In this document: positions 1 through 7,940 of the stretch, one piece after another | Layout: each line of letters begins with the position of its first letter | How positions within the stretch are numbered: the first letter of the stretch is position 1 | Source: Chitinophagaceae bacterium | GTDB taxonomy: Bacteria; Bacteroidota; Bacteroidia; Chitinophagales; Chitinophagaceae | Assembly (NCBI GenBank): GCA_016715365.1 | Contig: JADKAM010000001.1 | Coordinates: 1,674,001-1,738,000, forward strand | Length of the DNA stretch: 64,000 nucleotides | Reading direction: 5' to 3' | Translations under genes and position numbers: made by a program | The notes under the pieces: model-generated | Told to the model about the DNA's origin: nothing | Database searches by the model: none | The model's input: the letters and a program-made list of their open reading frames with translations, nothing else

Positions 1-1
1 A

Positions 2-460
2 GAAGAAGGAGAATATGAACTGATCGTATCGGGCAGAGATGTGGTAGGCAATACAGCCGGGGCTATTGATTACCATGTAACATTTACGGTGATAACAAAA
101 GCAATGATCTCTAACCTGCTTAATTATCCCAATCCGTTTACCACCTCAACAGCTTTTGTATTTACCATTACCGGCAGCGAAGTGCCGCAGAATATACGTA
201 TTCAGATTTTGACCATCACAGGTAAAGTGGTAAGAGAAATTACCAAGGATGAACTGGGGCCCATACATGTAGGCAGAAATATAACCGAGTTTAAATGGGA
301 TGGAACTGATATGTATGGAGCCAAACTGGCTAATGGTGTTTATTTATACAGAGTGCTTACAAATCTGAATGGTAAATCACTGGATAAGTATAAAGCAGAA
401 GGCGATAATACCGATAAGTATTTTAACAAAGGCTATGGAAAAATGGTATTGATACGATAA
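2..460 (+). CDS. C-terminal fragment of a type IX secretion-associated protein (PorU2/C25 peptidase-like tail)
   Basis: The frame is already open at base 2, so only the last 153 codons are present and the catalytic part lies left of the window. The visible tail holds a YPNPF motif about 30 residues in, then a FlgD-like immunoglobulin fold ending in WDGTD and a GVYLYRV strand. This is the usual look of C-terminal domains in Bacteroidota type IX secretion clients and of PorU2-like C25 cysteine peptidases. The match to PorU2 rests on recalled family resemblance of this tail, not on a catalytic domain; it could be another large surface protein with the same terminal domain. A strong terminator follows 19 bp after the stop. 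Confidence 0.6.
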   Translation, partial: EEGEYELIVSGRDVVGNTAGAIDYHVTFTVITKAMISNLLNYPNPFTTSTAFVFTITGSEVPQNIRIQILTITGKVVREITKDELGPIHVGRNITEFKWDGTDMYGAKLANGVYLYRVLTNLNGKSLDKYKAEGDNTDKYFNKGYGKMVLIR

Positions 461-478
461 TAAGTATTAAACAATAGA

Positions 479-513
479 AGGCTGTCCCGTACTTTCGGGA
501 CAGCCTTTTTTTA
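479..513 (+). terminator. Rho-independent terminator after the secretion-associated gene
   Basis: An 11-bp perfect stem (479-489 with 496-506) with a six-base loop is followed by a run of T. It closes the leftmost gene and sits directly in front of the hscA promoter. Confidence 0.9.
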
Positions 514-518
514 TTTCC

Positions 519-526
519 TACCTTTG
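519..526 (+). promoter_or_regulatory. Bacteroidota -7 promoter element upstream of hscA
   Basis: TACCTTTG matches the TAnnTTTG -7 consensus of the Bacteroidota primary sigma factor. It lies 20 bp before the hscA start codon, so the expected leader is short. Any -33 element would overlap the preceding terminator. Confidence 0.7.
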
Positions 527-545
527 CAAATAAAAAAATAAATTC

Positions 546-2396
546 ATGGCTAAAATAGCTATCAACATAGCCACAGGCAGTTTGCAGCAGGAAGAAATAA
601 TTGTAGGTATTGATCTGGGAACTACCAACAGCCTGGTTGCCATCATCCATCCCGAAAGTAAAAAGCCGGTGGCTTTAAAAGAACATAACAGCAGTTCATT
701 GGTTCCTTCGGTCATTCATTTTGGAAAAAATGCCGGTATCACGGTTGGTAATGATGCAAAGCAATACCTGGTTTCAGATCCTGCAAACACCATTTTTTCG
801 GCCAAGCGGTTGATGGGTAAAACCTATAATGATATAAAAAATAATTCAACATCCCTGGCTTATAAAATTATTGATGATGAAAATAAACTTGTTAAGGTAC
901 AAGTAGGAGATATTTTTTATTCACCTGTTGATCTTTCTGCGCTAATATTAAAAGAGTTAAAAAAACAAGCCGAGCATATTATAAAAACACCGGTGACCAA
1001 AGCAGTTATTACTGTGCCTGCTTATTTTAATGATGCGCAACGACAGGCTACACGGGATGCCGGCAAATTGGCAGGGCTGGATGTGTTGAGGATAATTAAT
1101 GAACCTACTGCAGCCAGCCTTGCATATGGTTTTGGATTGAATAAGGCTGAAACAAAAACTATTGCAGTATATGATTTAGGTGGTGGTACTTTTGATATTT
1201 CGATACTGAATATTGCCGGTGGTGTATTTGAAGTGTTTTCAACCAACGGAGATACTTATTTGGGTGGCGATGATTTTGATGCAGCTGTTGTTGATTATTG
1301 GTTGAGTGCAAATACTTTTACAGGTGAAGCGTTAACGCATAGGCAGGTGCTCAGGTTAAAAGCAGAAGAAGCAAAGAAATATTTATCATCAAATGAGTTG
1401 TTTAAAACTGAGTATGAAGGAAAAGAAATTTCTATTAGCAGGGAAAGCTTTGAAGCCGTAGTAAAGCCAATAGTTGAAAGAACAATAGCATCCTGTAAAA
1501 ATGCTTTAAAAGACGCCGGTTTAAAAAAGAACGAAGTTGACGAAATTGTAATGGTGGGTGGAAGCACCAGGGTGCCCTTGGTAAAAGAAATGGTAAGCGC
1601 TTTTTTTGAAAAGAAATTGAATGATACAGTAGACCCCGATGAAGTGGTTGCTTTGGGTGCTGCTATACAGGCCGATATCCTGGCAGGCAATACAACCGAT
1701 ATGCTGCTGCTTGATATTACACCCTTATCGCTTGGTTTGGAAACCATGGGTGGTTTGATGGATGTTTTGTTACCACGCAATTCAAAAATTCCTGCAAGAG
1801 CCAGCAGGCAATACACTACCTACAAAGACGGGCAAAGCGGAATGAAGATAGCCGTTTACCAGGGCGAAAGGGATATGGTTAAAGACAACCGCAGGCTTGC
1901 CGAATTTAATTTAACCGGTATACCCGGTATGCCTGCCGGTATGCCAAAAGTTGAAATAAGTTTTTTAATAAATGCTGATGGCATACTGGTTGTAAATGCA
2001 AAAGAATTGCGAAGTGGTGTGGAGCAATCAATTGAAGTAAAACCTCAATACGGATTAACAGATGAAGACGTTGAAAAAATGCTGCTGGATTCTATGGAGC
2101 ATGCCAAAGAAGATATGGATCTGCGTGCGTTAACAGAGGCAAAAACAGAAGCTGAACAACTGCTGCAAACGACAGAAAAATTCTTGCAGAAGAATTTTGA
2201 AAGTCTAACAAAGGCTGAAGTAACCACTACATCACTTGCCATGCAGGCATTGCAGCTTTCACTGGATATGAATGACAAAAATTTAATTCAGACAAAGACT
2301 GAAGAACTGAATGATATATCCAGTCCTTATGCAGAAAGGATTATGGATGAGGCTGTACAAAAAGCAATGAAAGGGAATAAAATCGATTCATTATAA
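546..2396 (+). CDS. hscA: Hsp70-family chaperone HscA
   Basis: This 616-residue Hsp70 has the IDLGTTNS phosphate-1 motif near residue 22, the YDLGGGTFD phosphate-2 motif and the VGGSTRVP adenosine motif, followed by a substrate-binding domain and a helical lid. Length and the C-terminal MDEAVQKAMKGNKID segment fit HscA (616 residues in E. coli) better than DnaK, which is longer and ends in a flexible acidic tail. HscA helps transfer iron-sulphur clusters from the IscU scaffold. No isc genes are adjacent, so the HscA assignment over DnaK rests on length and terminal sequence. The ATG is the first in frame after the promoter. The downstream acyltransferase overlaps the stop by one base. Confidence 0.8.
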   Translation: MAKIAINIATGSLQQEEIIVGIDLGTTNSLVAIIHPESKKPVALKEHNSSSLVPSVIHFGKNAGITVGNDAKQYLVSDPANTIFSAKRLMGKTYNDIKNNSTSLAYKIIDDENKLVKVQVGDIFYSPVDLSALILKELKKQAEHIIKTPVTKAVITVPAYFNDAQRQATRDAGKLAGLDVLRIINEPTAASLAYGFGLNKAETKTIAVYDLGGGTFDISILNIAGGVFEVFSTNGDTYLGGDDFDAAVVDYWLSANTFTGEALTHRQVLRLKAEEAKKYLSSNELFKTEYEGKEISISRESFEAVVKPIVERTIASCKNALKDAGLKKNEVDEIVMVGGSTRVPLVKEMVSAFFEKKLNDTVDPDEVVALGAAIQADILAGNTTDMLLLDITPLSLGLETMGGLMDVLLPRNSKIPARASRQYTTYKDGQSGMKIAVYQGERDMVKDNRRLAEFNLTGIPGMPAGMPKVEISFLINADGILVVNAKELRSGVEQSIEVKPQYGLTDEDVEKMLLDSMEHAKEDMDLRALTEAKTEAEQLLQTTEKFLQKNFESLTKAEVTTTSLAMQALQLSLDMNDKNLIQTKTEELNDISSPYAERIMDEAVQKAMKGNKIDSL

Positions 2397-3496
2397 TGAT
2401 GGTGAAATCAAAAAACTATTTTCCGGAACTGGACTCTATCCGGGGTTTATCTGTTTTAGCCGTATTTTTTTTACATGCTATTCATTTAGATCAAGGAACT
2501 GGTTTTTTCAGCAAAATGGTTTACTACTTTCACGCTAATCTTTTTTTGGGATTAGATGTATTTTTCATTCTCTCTTCTTTTTTGCTTACCTGGCTGGGCA
2601 TAAATGAATATAAGGCCAGGGGCAATTTCTCTTTTATAAATTATTTTACCAGAAGGGTATTACGAATCTGGCCGCTGTACATCTTGCTGATGATTTTTTC
2701 CTTTATTATTGTGCCGTATGCAGCGGATTATTTTAATGTGCCTGTCACACTTCCACCAGCTTATTATTACCTCTTTTTTATATCAAATTTTTACCTGGAG
2801 GGACATGTTTATTTTTTGCGGTTTTTATGGACACTGTCGGTAGAAGAACAATTTTATTTATTTTGGGGCCTATGCATGTTAGTACTTCAAAAACGAATGC
2901 TATTGTGTGTTTTGTTGTTGACAGCAACAAGTATTGTCTATACAGTTTATGCCGTACAAAGTGGTGCTGATGTTTACTACAATACACTTATTTATTTGTT
3001 TGATTTTGCAGTTGGTATTCTTGCAGCCATGTTAATGCAAAAAGGACATTATATAGTTGAAGTATTTAAAAAAATGACAACAGTAAAGAGTCTTTTATTT
3101 CTGTTGTTACTACCTGTTCTTTTTATAATAATGTTCTGCATCACAAATTTTGCTCCAAATGTTTTTGGGCAGTGGTCAGATGTAATTATGCGATATGTTT
3201 TTATAGTTTATACAGGATTTTTTATTATAGATCAGATGGTAAATGAAAATGCGTTTTTAAAACTTAAATCGCAACCCTTCCTGATTTATACCGGCAAGAT
3301 TTCTTACGGCTTATATTGTTTTCACGGTATTGTACTAACATTTGGTATGATTGTATTGCAGAAATTGGAAATCAATATGCCCAGCATCCTAAGGGTTCTT
3401 TTATTTTTAGCCGTTAACTATCTGGTTGCTTCCATAAGCTATCAATTTGTAGAAAAGCCATTTTTAAAACTTAAGGATAAATTGCGGAGGGCTTAA
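2396..3496 (+). CDS. Acyltransferase 3 family membrane protein (OafA/YrhL type)
   Basis: A 366-residue integral membrane protein with about ten hydrophobic segments. The N-terminus carries LDSIRGLSVLAVFFLHA, whose Arg and His belong to the family's active-site region. YFTRRVLRIWPLY and the WTLSVEEQFYLFW motif follow and are diagnostic of acyltransferase-3 proteins. These enzymes O-acylate cell-surface sugars or peptidoglycan at the inner membrane; the substrate here cannot be told. Two consecutive ATG codons begin the frame; the first overlaps the hscA stop as TAATG, which suggests translational coupling. The gene ends base-to-base with the convergent ribE. Confidence 0.85.
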   Translation: MMVKSKNYFPELDSIRGLSVLAVFFLHAIHLDQGTGFFSKMVYYFHANLFLGLDVFFILSSFLLTWLGINEYKARGNFSFINYFTRRVLRIWPLYILLMIFSFIIVPYAADYFNVPVTLPPAYYYLFFISNFYLEGHVYFLRFLWTLSVEEQFYLFWGLCMLVLQKRMLLCVLLLTATSIVYTVYAVQSGADVYYNTLIYLFDFAVGILAAMLMQKGHYIVEVFKKMTTVKSLLFLLLLPVLFIIMFCITNFAPNVFGQWSDVIMRYVFIVYTGFFIIDQMVNENAFLKLKSQPFLIYTGKISYGLYCFHGIVLTFGMIVLQKLEINMPSILRVLLFLAVNYLVASISYQFVEKPFLKLKDKLRRA

Positions 3497-4084
3497 TTAT
3501 TTTAGCGAGTTGATCCTGTTAACATATTTCCCAATCATATCCCATTCAATATTTACCAAGGCTCCTTTTTTAAGACTGCTCATATTGGTATGTTCAAATG
3601 TATAGGGTATGATAGCTACACTAAAACTGTTGTTAGTTACATTAAATGCAGTTAAACTGATTCCATTAACACAAACCGAGCCTTTCTCAATTACCAAAGC
3701 AGCAAATTTTTCAGGAAAAGCAAGGCGGTATTCCCAACTCCCGGCTTTTTCAATAACTTCAATGCATTCAGCCGTACAATCCACATGCCCCTGAACAATA
3801 TGCCCATCCAGGCGGCCATTCATCTGCATACAACGCTCTAAATTAATGATGTCGTCTTTTTGCCAACTTCCCAAATTGGTCTTTATCAGAGTCTCTTCAA
3901 TGGCGGTAACCCGGTGCATACCGTCTTTTATTTCTTCAATGGTAAGGCAAACACCGTTGTGGCTAAGGCTTTGGTCAATTTTTAAATCTCCTGCAAGGGG
4001 AGATGATACCCAAAAACTTTTATTGGTTCCTGTAGTTAAAATCTCATTTATTTCACCAGTATTCTCTATTATTCCTGTAAACAT
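3497..4084 (-). CDS. ribE: Riboflavin synthase (alpha subunit)
   Basis: This 195-residue protein begins with MFTGIIE and contains two lumazine-binding repeats of about 95 residues each. The first carries HNGVCLTI and the second VNGISLT, the paired motifs that bind two 6,7-dimethyl-8-ribityllumazine molecules. The enzyme dismutates these to riboflavin and the pyrimidinedione. Length and start match the family. It stands alone, convergent with the acyltransferase and divergent from rpsU; no other rib genes are visible. No FMN riboswitch was seen in the short upstream region. Confidence 0.95.
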   Translation of the reverse strand: MFTGIIENTGEINEILTTGTNKSFWVSSPLAGDLKIDQSLSHNGVCLTIEEIKDGMHRVTAIEETLIKTNLGSWQKDDIINLERCMQMNGRLDGHIVQGHVDCTAECIEVIEKAGSWEYRLAFPEKFAALVIEKGSVCVNGISLTAFNVTNNSFSVAIIPYTFEHTNMSSLKKGALVNIEWDMIGKYVNRINSLK

Positions 4085-4137
4085 TTATCAAATTTCGGAA
4101 TTTGTTGCAAAGTTTTTCATTATTTAAATAATTCTGC

Positions 4138-4145
4138 TATCTTTG
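4138..4145 (+). promoter_or_regulatory. Bacteroidota -7 promoter element for rpsU
   Basis: TATCTTTG matches the TAnnTTTG consensus exactly. It lies 35 bp before the rpsU start codon, leaving a leader long enough to hold the Shine-Dalgarno sequence. Confidence 0.7.
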
Positions 4146-4161
4146 CGCCCTTAAAATCACC

Positions 4162-4171
4162 TAAAGGAGGT
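4162..4171 (+). promoter_or_regulatory. Exceptionally strong Shine-Dalgarno sequence of rpsU
   Basis: TAAAGGAGGT is nearly a full complement of the 16S rRNA 3' end and stands nine bases before the rpsU ATG. Other gene starts in the window have no comparable sequence, as expected for Bacteroidota, whose ribosomes hide the anti-Shine-Dalgarno. In this phylum bS21 is known to help sequester the anti-SD, so a strong SD on rpsU fits autoregulation by bS21 supply. Confidence 0.85.
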
Positions 4172-4180
4172 ATATATTAT

Positions 4181-4375
4181 ATGTTAATTATTGATTCAAA
4201 AGATTGCGAAAACATCGACAAAGCACTCAAAAAGTACAAAAAGAAATTTGAGAAAAGCAAAATTCTGTTACAACTGAGAGAAAGGCAGGCTTTCATTAAG
4301 CCTTCTATCCGTCGTCGCAAAGAAGTACTGAAAGCTGTTTATAAAGAGCAGGTTTCGGCTGGTAAGTTTGATTAA
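4181..4375 (+). CDS. rpsU: Small ribosomal subunit protein bS21
   Basis: A 64-residue, strongly basic protein with the bS21 pattern: an N-terminal strand, the KKYKKKFEKSK helix, LRERQAF, and a basic IRRRK stretch. It binds the 30S platform near the 3' end of 16S rRNA. In Bacteroidota it helps block the anti-Shine-Dalgarno. The start is fixed by the strong SD nine bases upstream. It appears monocistronic, with its own promoter and a terminator that ends exactly at the start codon of the next gene. Confidence 0.95.
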   Translation: MLIIDSKDCENIDKALKKYKKKFEKSKILLQLRERQAFIKPSIRRRKEVLKAVYKEQVSAGKFD

Positions 4376-4400
4376 GATTATATAAATCAGCAATATATTA

Positions 4401-4442
4401 AACTGATACCCGGTTACTATAACTTTGGGTATCAGTTTTTTT
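4401..4442 (+). terminator. rpsU terminator abutting the recombinase start codon
   Basis: An 11-bp perfect stem (4401-4411 with 4427-4437) is followed by T4436-4442. The next base, 4443, is the A of the recombinase ATG. The loop contains a -7 promoter element. Confidence 0.85.
4420..4427 (+). promoter_or_regulatory. -7 promoter element inside the terminator loop
   Basis: TAACTTTG matches TAnnTTTG and lies in the loop of the rpsU terminator. Transcription from it would start around 4433-4436, leaving a leader of only about ten bases before the recombinase ATG. Confidence 0.5.
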
Positions 4443-5345
4443 ATGCAGCAAAGCCTAGTTCCACATATTCAGCAGTTTATCGATTACCTTAGTTTTCAAA
4501 AAAGGTATTCACGTCATACGATAACTTCCTACCAAAATGATTTAACCGCTTTTTTCGATTTTTTGCTCACCCAGTTTGGCGAAACACAAATAACAGAAGT
4601 AAAGACAACTTTTGTAAGGTCGTGGCTGGCAGCACTGAAGGAACAGGGGATGGAATCTAAAAGCATTAACCGGAAAATATCCACACTTAAATCGTTTTTC
4701 AAATACCAGTTAAGGCAGCAAACAATTACGGTAAGCCCTATGACTGCAATTATTTCTCCAAAAGTAAATAAGCGGCTGCCGCAGTTTGTGGATAAGAAAG
4801 ATGTAACAACTTTATTAACGGACGTTGAATTTCCGGATACCTGGGCAGGCAAAACCGATCAGTTGATCTTACATCTTTTTTATAACACCGGCATGCGCCA
4901 GGCCGAACTTACAGGATTAAAGGAAACAGATATATCCAAAAGCAACGGAACCATTAAAGTTTTAGGCAAAGGCAGTAAAGAGCGCATCATACCCGTAAGT
5001 AATCAACTGATACAGAAAATGCAGGATTACATGGAGGATAAAAGAAAAGCGCTTGAAGCTTTTGATAAAACCATTTTGCTGGTTACTGCTACCGGTAAAA
5101 AATTATATCCCACCTATGTTTACACCACCGTTAACAAATACCTGGCGATGGTTACAACGATTGATAAAAAAAGCCCGCATGTGCTGCGGCATAGCTTTGC
5201 CACACACCTGATGAATAATGGTGCCGATTTAAATGCGGTGAAAGAACTGCTTGGCCATAGCAGCCTGGCTGCAACACAGATATACACCCATAATACCATT
5301 GAAAAATTAAAGGATATACACAAGAAAGCACATCCAAAAGCTTAA
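4443..5345 (+). CDS. xerC: Tyrosine recombinase XerC/XerD family
   Basis: A 300-residue tyrosine recombinase, the usual Xer length, with an N-terminal SAM-like core-binding domain (about 1-90) and a C-terminal catalytic domain. The catalytic set is complete: Arg in TGMRQAEL, Lys in VLGKGSKER, His and Arg in HVLRHSFATHL, His in LLGHSSLAATQ and the Tyr nucleophile in IYTH. Xer enzymes resolve chromosome dimers at dif. The ATG at 4443 is chosen over an upstream TTG because the latter lies inside the rpsU terminator stem. XerC and XerD cannot be separated here; the location between rpsU and hpf favours the housekeeping enzyme over a phage integrase. Confidence 0.85.
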   Translation: MQQSLVPHIQQFIDYLSFQKRYSRHTITSYQNDLTAFFDFLLTQFGETQITEVKTTFVRSWLAALKEQGMESKSINRKISTLKSFFKYQLRQQTITVSPMTAIISPKVNKRLPQFVDKKDVTTLLTDVEFPDTWAGKTDQLILHLFYNTGMRQAELTGLKETDISKSNGTIKVLGKGSKERIIPVSNQLIQKMQDYMEDKRKALEAFDKTILLVTATGKKLYPTYVYTTVNKYLAMVTTIDKKSPHVLRHSFATHLMNNGADLNAVKELLGHSSLAATQIYTHNTIEKLKDIHKKAHPKA

Positions 5346-5553
5346 GGAGCAGATTCCTTTCATAATATTTATGAACAAAAAAACGTTATTATTTTACCAG
5401 ATGATTACCACTTATTTTTTTGAATATTACGCTTAAAGCATTAACTTCATCCTGCAGATAAACTCCCAATTAACCCCATTTATTAATTTGCCTATGACAT
5501 ATTAATCTACCTAGTTCTTTCACATAATTTTTCACAGATTAAAACCAGACGTT

Positions 5554-5853
5554 ATGAACGTAAACATTCAGACAGTGCACTTTGATGCAGACATTAAACT
5601 AGTATCTTATATCGAGAAAAAAGTTGAAAAGTTAACGCAGTATCACGACAGGATAACAAAAGTTGATGTGTATTTAAAGCTGGATAATATAGTGCACACC
5701 ATTAAGGATAAAGTGGCCGAGATTAGAGTTCTGATTCCACGACACGAGTTTTTTGTAAAACAATCTTCCAAATCATTTGAAGAAAGTTTTGATGCGGCTT
5801 TGGAGTCAATTATCACACAAATAAAACGACAAAAAGAAAAACAGGCAGCATAG
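5554..5853 (+). CDS. hpf: Ribosome hibernation-promoting factor (HPF/RaiA, short form)
   Basis: A 99-residue protein of the S30AE/YfiA family, with the beta-alpha-beta-beta-beta-alpha pattern and the conserved central strand KVDVYLKLDN. There is no C-terminal dimerisation domain, so it is a short HPF. Such proteins occupy the mRNA/tRNA channel of idle ribosomes and stabilise them in stationary phase. It lies between the Xer recombinase and the tRNA-tuf operon and is closed by its own terminator, so it is probably transcribed alone or with the recombinase. The 208 bp upstream shows no clear element. Confidence 0.9.
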   Translation: MNVNIQTVHFDADIKLVSYIEKKVEKLTQYHDRITKVDVYLKLDNIVHTIKDKVAEIRVLIPRHEFFVKQSSKSFEESFDAALESIITQIKRQKEKQAA

Positions 5854-5869
5854 GAAAATGAGCCTCAAA

Positions 5870-5908
5870 AATAAGCCCTCCGAAATTTCGGGGGGCTTAT
5901 TTTTTTTG
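5870..5908 (+). terminator. Terminator after hpf
   Basis: A roughly 12-bp stem (5871-5882 with 5889-5900, one wobble) is followed by eight T residues. Confidence 0.9.
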
Positions 5909-5956
5909 CTTTATTCACATTTTATCAAATACCGCCAAAAAAAATCATTTCAAAGT

Positions 5957-5986
5957 TTTGGTATTAAGCATTTTCTCTTACCTTTG
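5957..5986 (+). promoter_or_regulatory. Promoter of the tRNA-tuf operon
   Basis: TTTG at 5957-5960 and TACCTTTG at 5979-5986 are separated by 18 bp, matching the -33/-7 pair of Bacteroidota housekeeping promoters. It precedes the tRNA cluster and probably serves tuf as well. Confidence 0.75.
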
Positions 5987-6052
5987 CCTTCCCAAAAAAA
6001 GGGGTAAGCAGGTATTGCCTGTATTTTTTGAAAATCAGTTCTTTATAAAATT

Positions 6053-6071
6053 GCCGAAGTAGCTCAGTTGG
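6053..6071 (+). pseudogene. Truncated 5' copy of tRNA-Thr(TGT)
   Basis: Nineteen bases, GCCGAAGTAGCTCAGTTGG, are identical to the first 19 bases of the intact tRNA-Thr 94 bp downstream; the match then stops. The segment between (6072-6146) holds two hairpins, one formed by GATTTTC/GAAAATC arms and one by TCCCGA/TCGGGA arms. It looks like a partial tandem duplication or an insertion that split an earlier copy and restored the full gene. Confidence 0.7.
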
Positions 6072-6146
6072 CCGTAGATTTTCGCTTTGAAGTATGAGAA
6101 GCAGAAAATCAAGGTCCCGAAGCATTTCGGGATAGCGCATTAAAAC

Positions 6147-6219
6147 GCCGAAGTAGCTCAGTTGGTAGAGCAGCTGATTTGTAATCAGCAGGTCGCTGGT
6201 TCGACTCCAGTCTTCGGCT
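6147..6219 (+). tRNA. tRNA-Thr (anticodon TGT)
   Basis: A 73-base cloverleaf. The acceptor stem GCCGAAG/CTTCGGC is perfect, the anticodon loop TTTGTAA gives TGT, and the T arm has GGTTCGACT. It reads ACA. It is first intact member of the Thr-Tyr-Gly-Thr-tuf operon. CCA is not encoded. Confidence 0.97.
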
Positions 6220-6232
6220 CAGTCAGGCAAAT

Positions 6233-6315
<83 letters not shown>

Positions 6316-6385
6316 CAAATAATTTGTTAATTAGACAGTGTACTAATTCGCTAATTGAAAGTTCTTTTAAACAGTTTGACGCTGC

Positions 6386-6403
6386 ATTAGCAAATTTGCT
6401 AAT
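6386..6403. repeat. 18-bp perfect palindrome between tRNA-Tyr and tRNA-Gly
   Basis: ATTAGCAAATTTGCTAAT is its own reverse complement. The whole spacer (6316-6426) is AT-rich with repeated AATTAG/CTAATT words. It may be a processing hairpin or simple repeat expansion. Confidence 0.6.
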
Positions 6404-6426
6404 TAGCACATCAGCAAATTAATCAA

Positions 6427-6499
6427 GCGGAAGTAGCTCATTTGGTAGAGCGATAGCCTTCCAAGCTATAGGTGGCCAGTTCGAGCCTGGTCTTCCGCT
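6427..6499 (+). tRNA. tRNA-Gly (anticodon TCC)
   Basis: A 73-base tRNA. The acceptor GCGGAAG/CTTCCGC is perfect and the anticodon loop CTTCCAA gives TCC, reading GGA. Confidence 0.97.
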
Positions 6500-6535
6500 C
6501 AATTATCTGTCCTGCCTAAGCAGGATCGTTCTCAA

Positions 6536-6607
6536 GCCGTGGTAGCTCAGGGGTAGAGCACTTCCTTGGTAGGGAAGGGGTCGTGAGTTCGATTCTCACT
6601 GATGGCT
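6536..6607 (+). tRNA. tRNA-Thr (anticodon GGT) with an imperfect acceptor stem
   Basis: A 72-base tRNA with anticodon loop TTGGTAG (anticodon GGT, reading ACC), a perfect CTTCC/GGAAG anticodon stem and a perfect GTGAG/CTCAC T stem. The acceptor stem is poor: GCCGTGG faces TGATGGC, giving one G-G mismatch and two wobbles. Function is likely given its place in the operon, but the stem is unusual. Confidence 0.85.
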
Positions 6608-6690
6608 CAAAAAAAAATTAAATTCAGGTCTATGGTTTACAGACTTTAAACGACAACCATTTTTTCAAAACAAATATTAAAATACAAACA

Positions 6691-7878
6691 ATGGCAAAAG
6701 AATCATTCAAAAGGGATAAACCCCATTTAAACGTTGGAACTATTGGTCACGTAGATCATGGTAAAACAACACTTACAGCCGCTATAACCGATGTTTTGTC
6801 AAAAAGAGGTTTGGCGGAGAAAAAAAATTACGATGATATTGATGGTGCTCCTGAAGAAAAAGAAAGAGGTATCACAATTAATACCGCTCACGTAGAGTAT
6901 GCTACTGACTTACGTCACTATGCTCACGTTGATTGTCCGGGTCACGCCGATTATGTTAAGAACATGATCACTGGTGCTGCCCAGATGGATGGTGCTATCC
7001 TGGTAGTTGCTGCTACTGATGGTCCTATGCCACAAACAAAAGAACACATCTTGTTGGCCCGCCAGGTAGGTGTACCTCAGATCGTTGTTTTTATGAACAA
7101 AGTTGATCTGGTAGATGATCCTGAATTACTGGAACTGGTTGAAATGGAAATCCGTGAGTTGTTAACTTCTTATGGTTTTGATGGTGACAATACACCAATC
7201 ATCCAGGGTTCTGCTACCGGTGCTTTAGCCGGTGAAGAAAAATGGGTTGCAAAAATCAACGAATTAATGGATGCAGTTGATAGCTACATTCCTTTACCTC
7301 CACGTTTAGTTGATTTACCATTCCTGATGAGTGTTGAGGATGTATTCTCAATCACTGGTCGTGGTACTGTTGCTACAGGTCGTATCGAAAGAGGCCGTAT
7401 CAAAGTTGGTGAAGCAATGGAAATCGTTGGTTTAATGGAAAAACCATTATCAACAACCTGTACAGGTGTTGAGATGTTTAAGAAATTATTGGACGAAGGT
7501 GAAGCTGGTGATAACGCAGGTCTTTTGTTACGTGGTATTGAAAAAACCCAGATCCGTCGTGGTATGGTTCTTTGCAAACCAGGTTCTATCACTCCGCACA
7601 CTGAATTTAAAGGTGAAGTTTACGTATTAAGCAAAGAAGAAGGTGGACGTCATACTCCATTCTTCAATAAATACCGTCCTCAGTTCTATTTCCGTACTAC
7701 AGACGTAACTGGTGAAGTTACTTTGAATGCAGGAACAGAAATGGTTATGCCTGGTGATAACACTTCATTAAATGTTGTGTTGATTCAGCCAATCGCCATG
7801 GAAAAAGGTTTAAAATTTGCGATTCGTGAAGGTGGCCGTACAGTTGGTGCCGGTCAGGTAACTGAAATTGTAAAATAA
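6691..7878 (+). CDS. tuf: Elongation factor Tu
   Basis: A 395-residue EF-Tu. The G domain carries GHVDHGKT (about residues 18-25), the switch I region with RGITI, DCPGHADY and NKVD; two beta-barrel domains follow. It delivers aminoacyl-tRNA to the ribosomal A site. It follows the four tRNAs as in the E. coli thrU-tyrU-glyT-thrT-tufB operon. Codon use is strongly biased, as expected for an abundant protein. Start and length match the family. An 83-bp AT-rich gap separates it from tRNA-Thr(GGT). Confidence 0.98.
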   Translation: MAKESFKRDKPHLNVGTIGHVDHGKTTLTAAITDVLSKRGLAEKKNYDDIDGAPEEKERGITINTAHVEYATDLRHYAHVDCPGHADYVKNMITGAAQMDGAILVVAATDGPMPQTKEHILLARQVGVPQIVVFMNKVDLVDDPELLELVEMEIRELLTSYGFDGDNTPIIQGSATGALAGEEKWVAKINELMDAVDSYIPLPPRLVDLPFLMSVEDVFSITGRGTVATGRIERGRIKVGEAMEIVGLMEKPLSTTCTGVEMFKKLLDEGEAGDNAGLLLRGIEKTQIRRGMVLCKPGSITPHTEFKGEVYVLSKEEGGRHTPFFNKYRPQFYFRTTDVTGEVTLNAGTEMVMPGDNTSLNVVLIQPIAMEKGLKFAIREGGRTVGAGQVTEIVK

Positions 7879-7929
7879 GAGAATCCTTTAATCTCTGTAA
7901 ATAGCAGGGGTTTTGTGGAAGCTTTTTAA

Positions 7930-7937
7930 TATCTTTG
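7930..7937 (+). promoter_or_regulatory. -7 promoter element for the tRNA-Trp/secE/nusG unit
   Basis: TATCTTTG matches the TAnnTTTG consensus. The predicted start is about seven bases downstream, at or just inside the hairpin at 7941. Confidence 0.6.
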
Positions 7938-7940
7938 CAG

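Noticed and set aside
4443..5345. Phage integrase marking a second mobile element
   Set aside because: It has the compact Xer length and all housekeeping catalytic residues, lies between core genes, and has no cargo or adjacent attachment tRNA.
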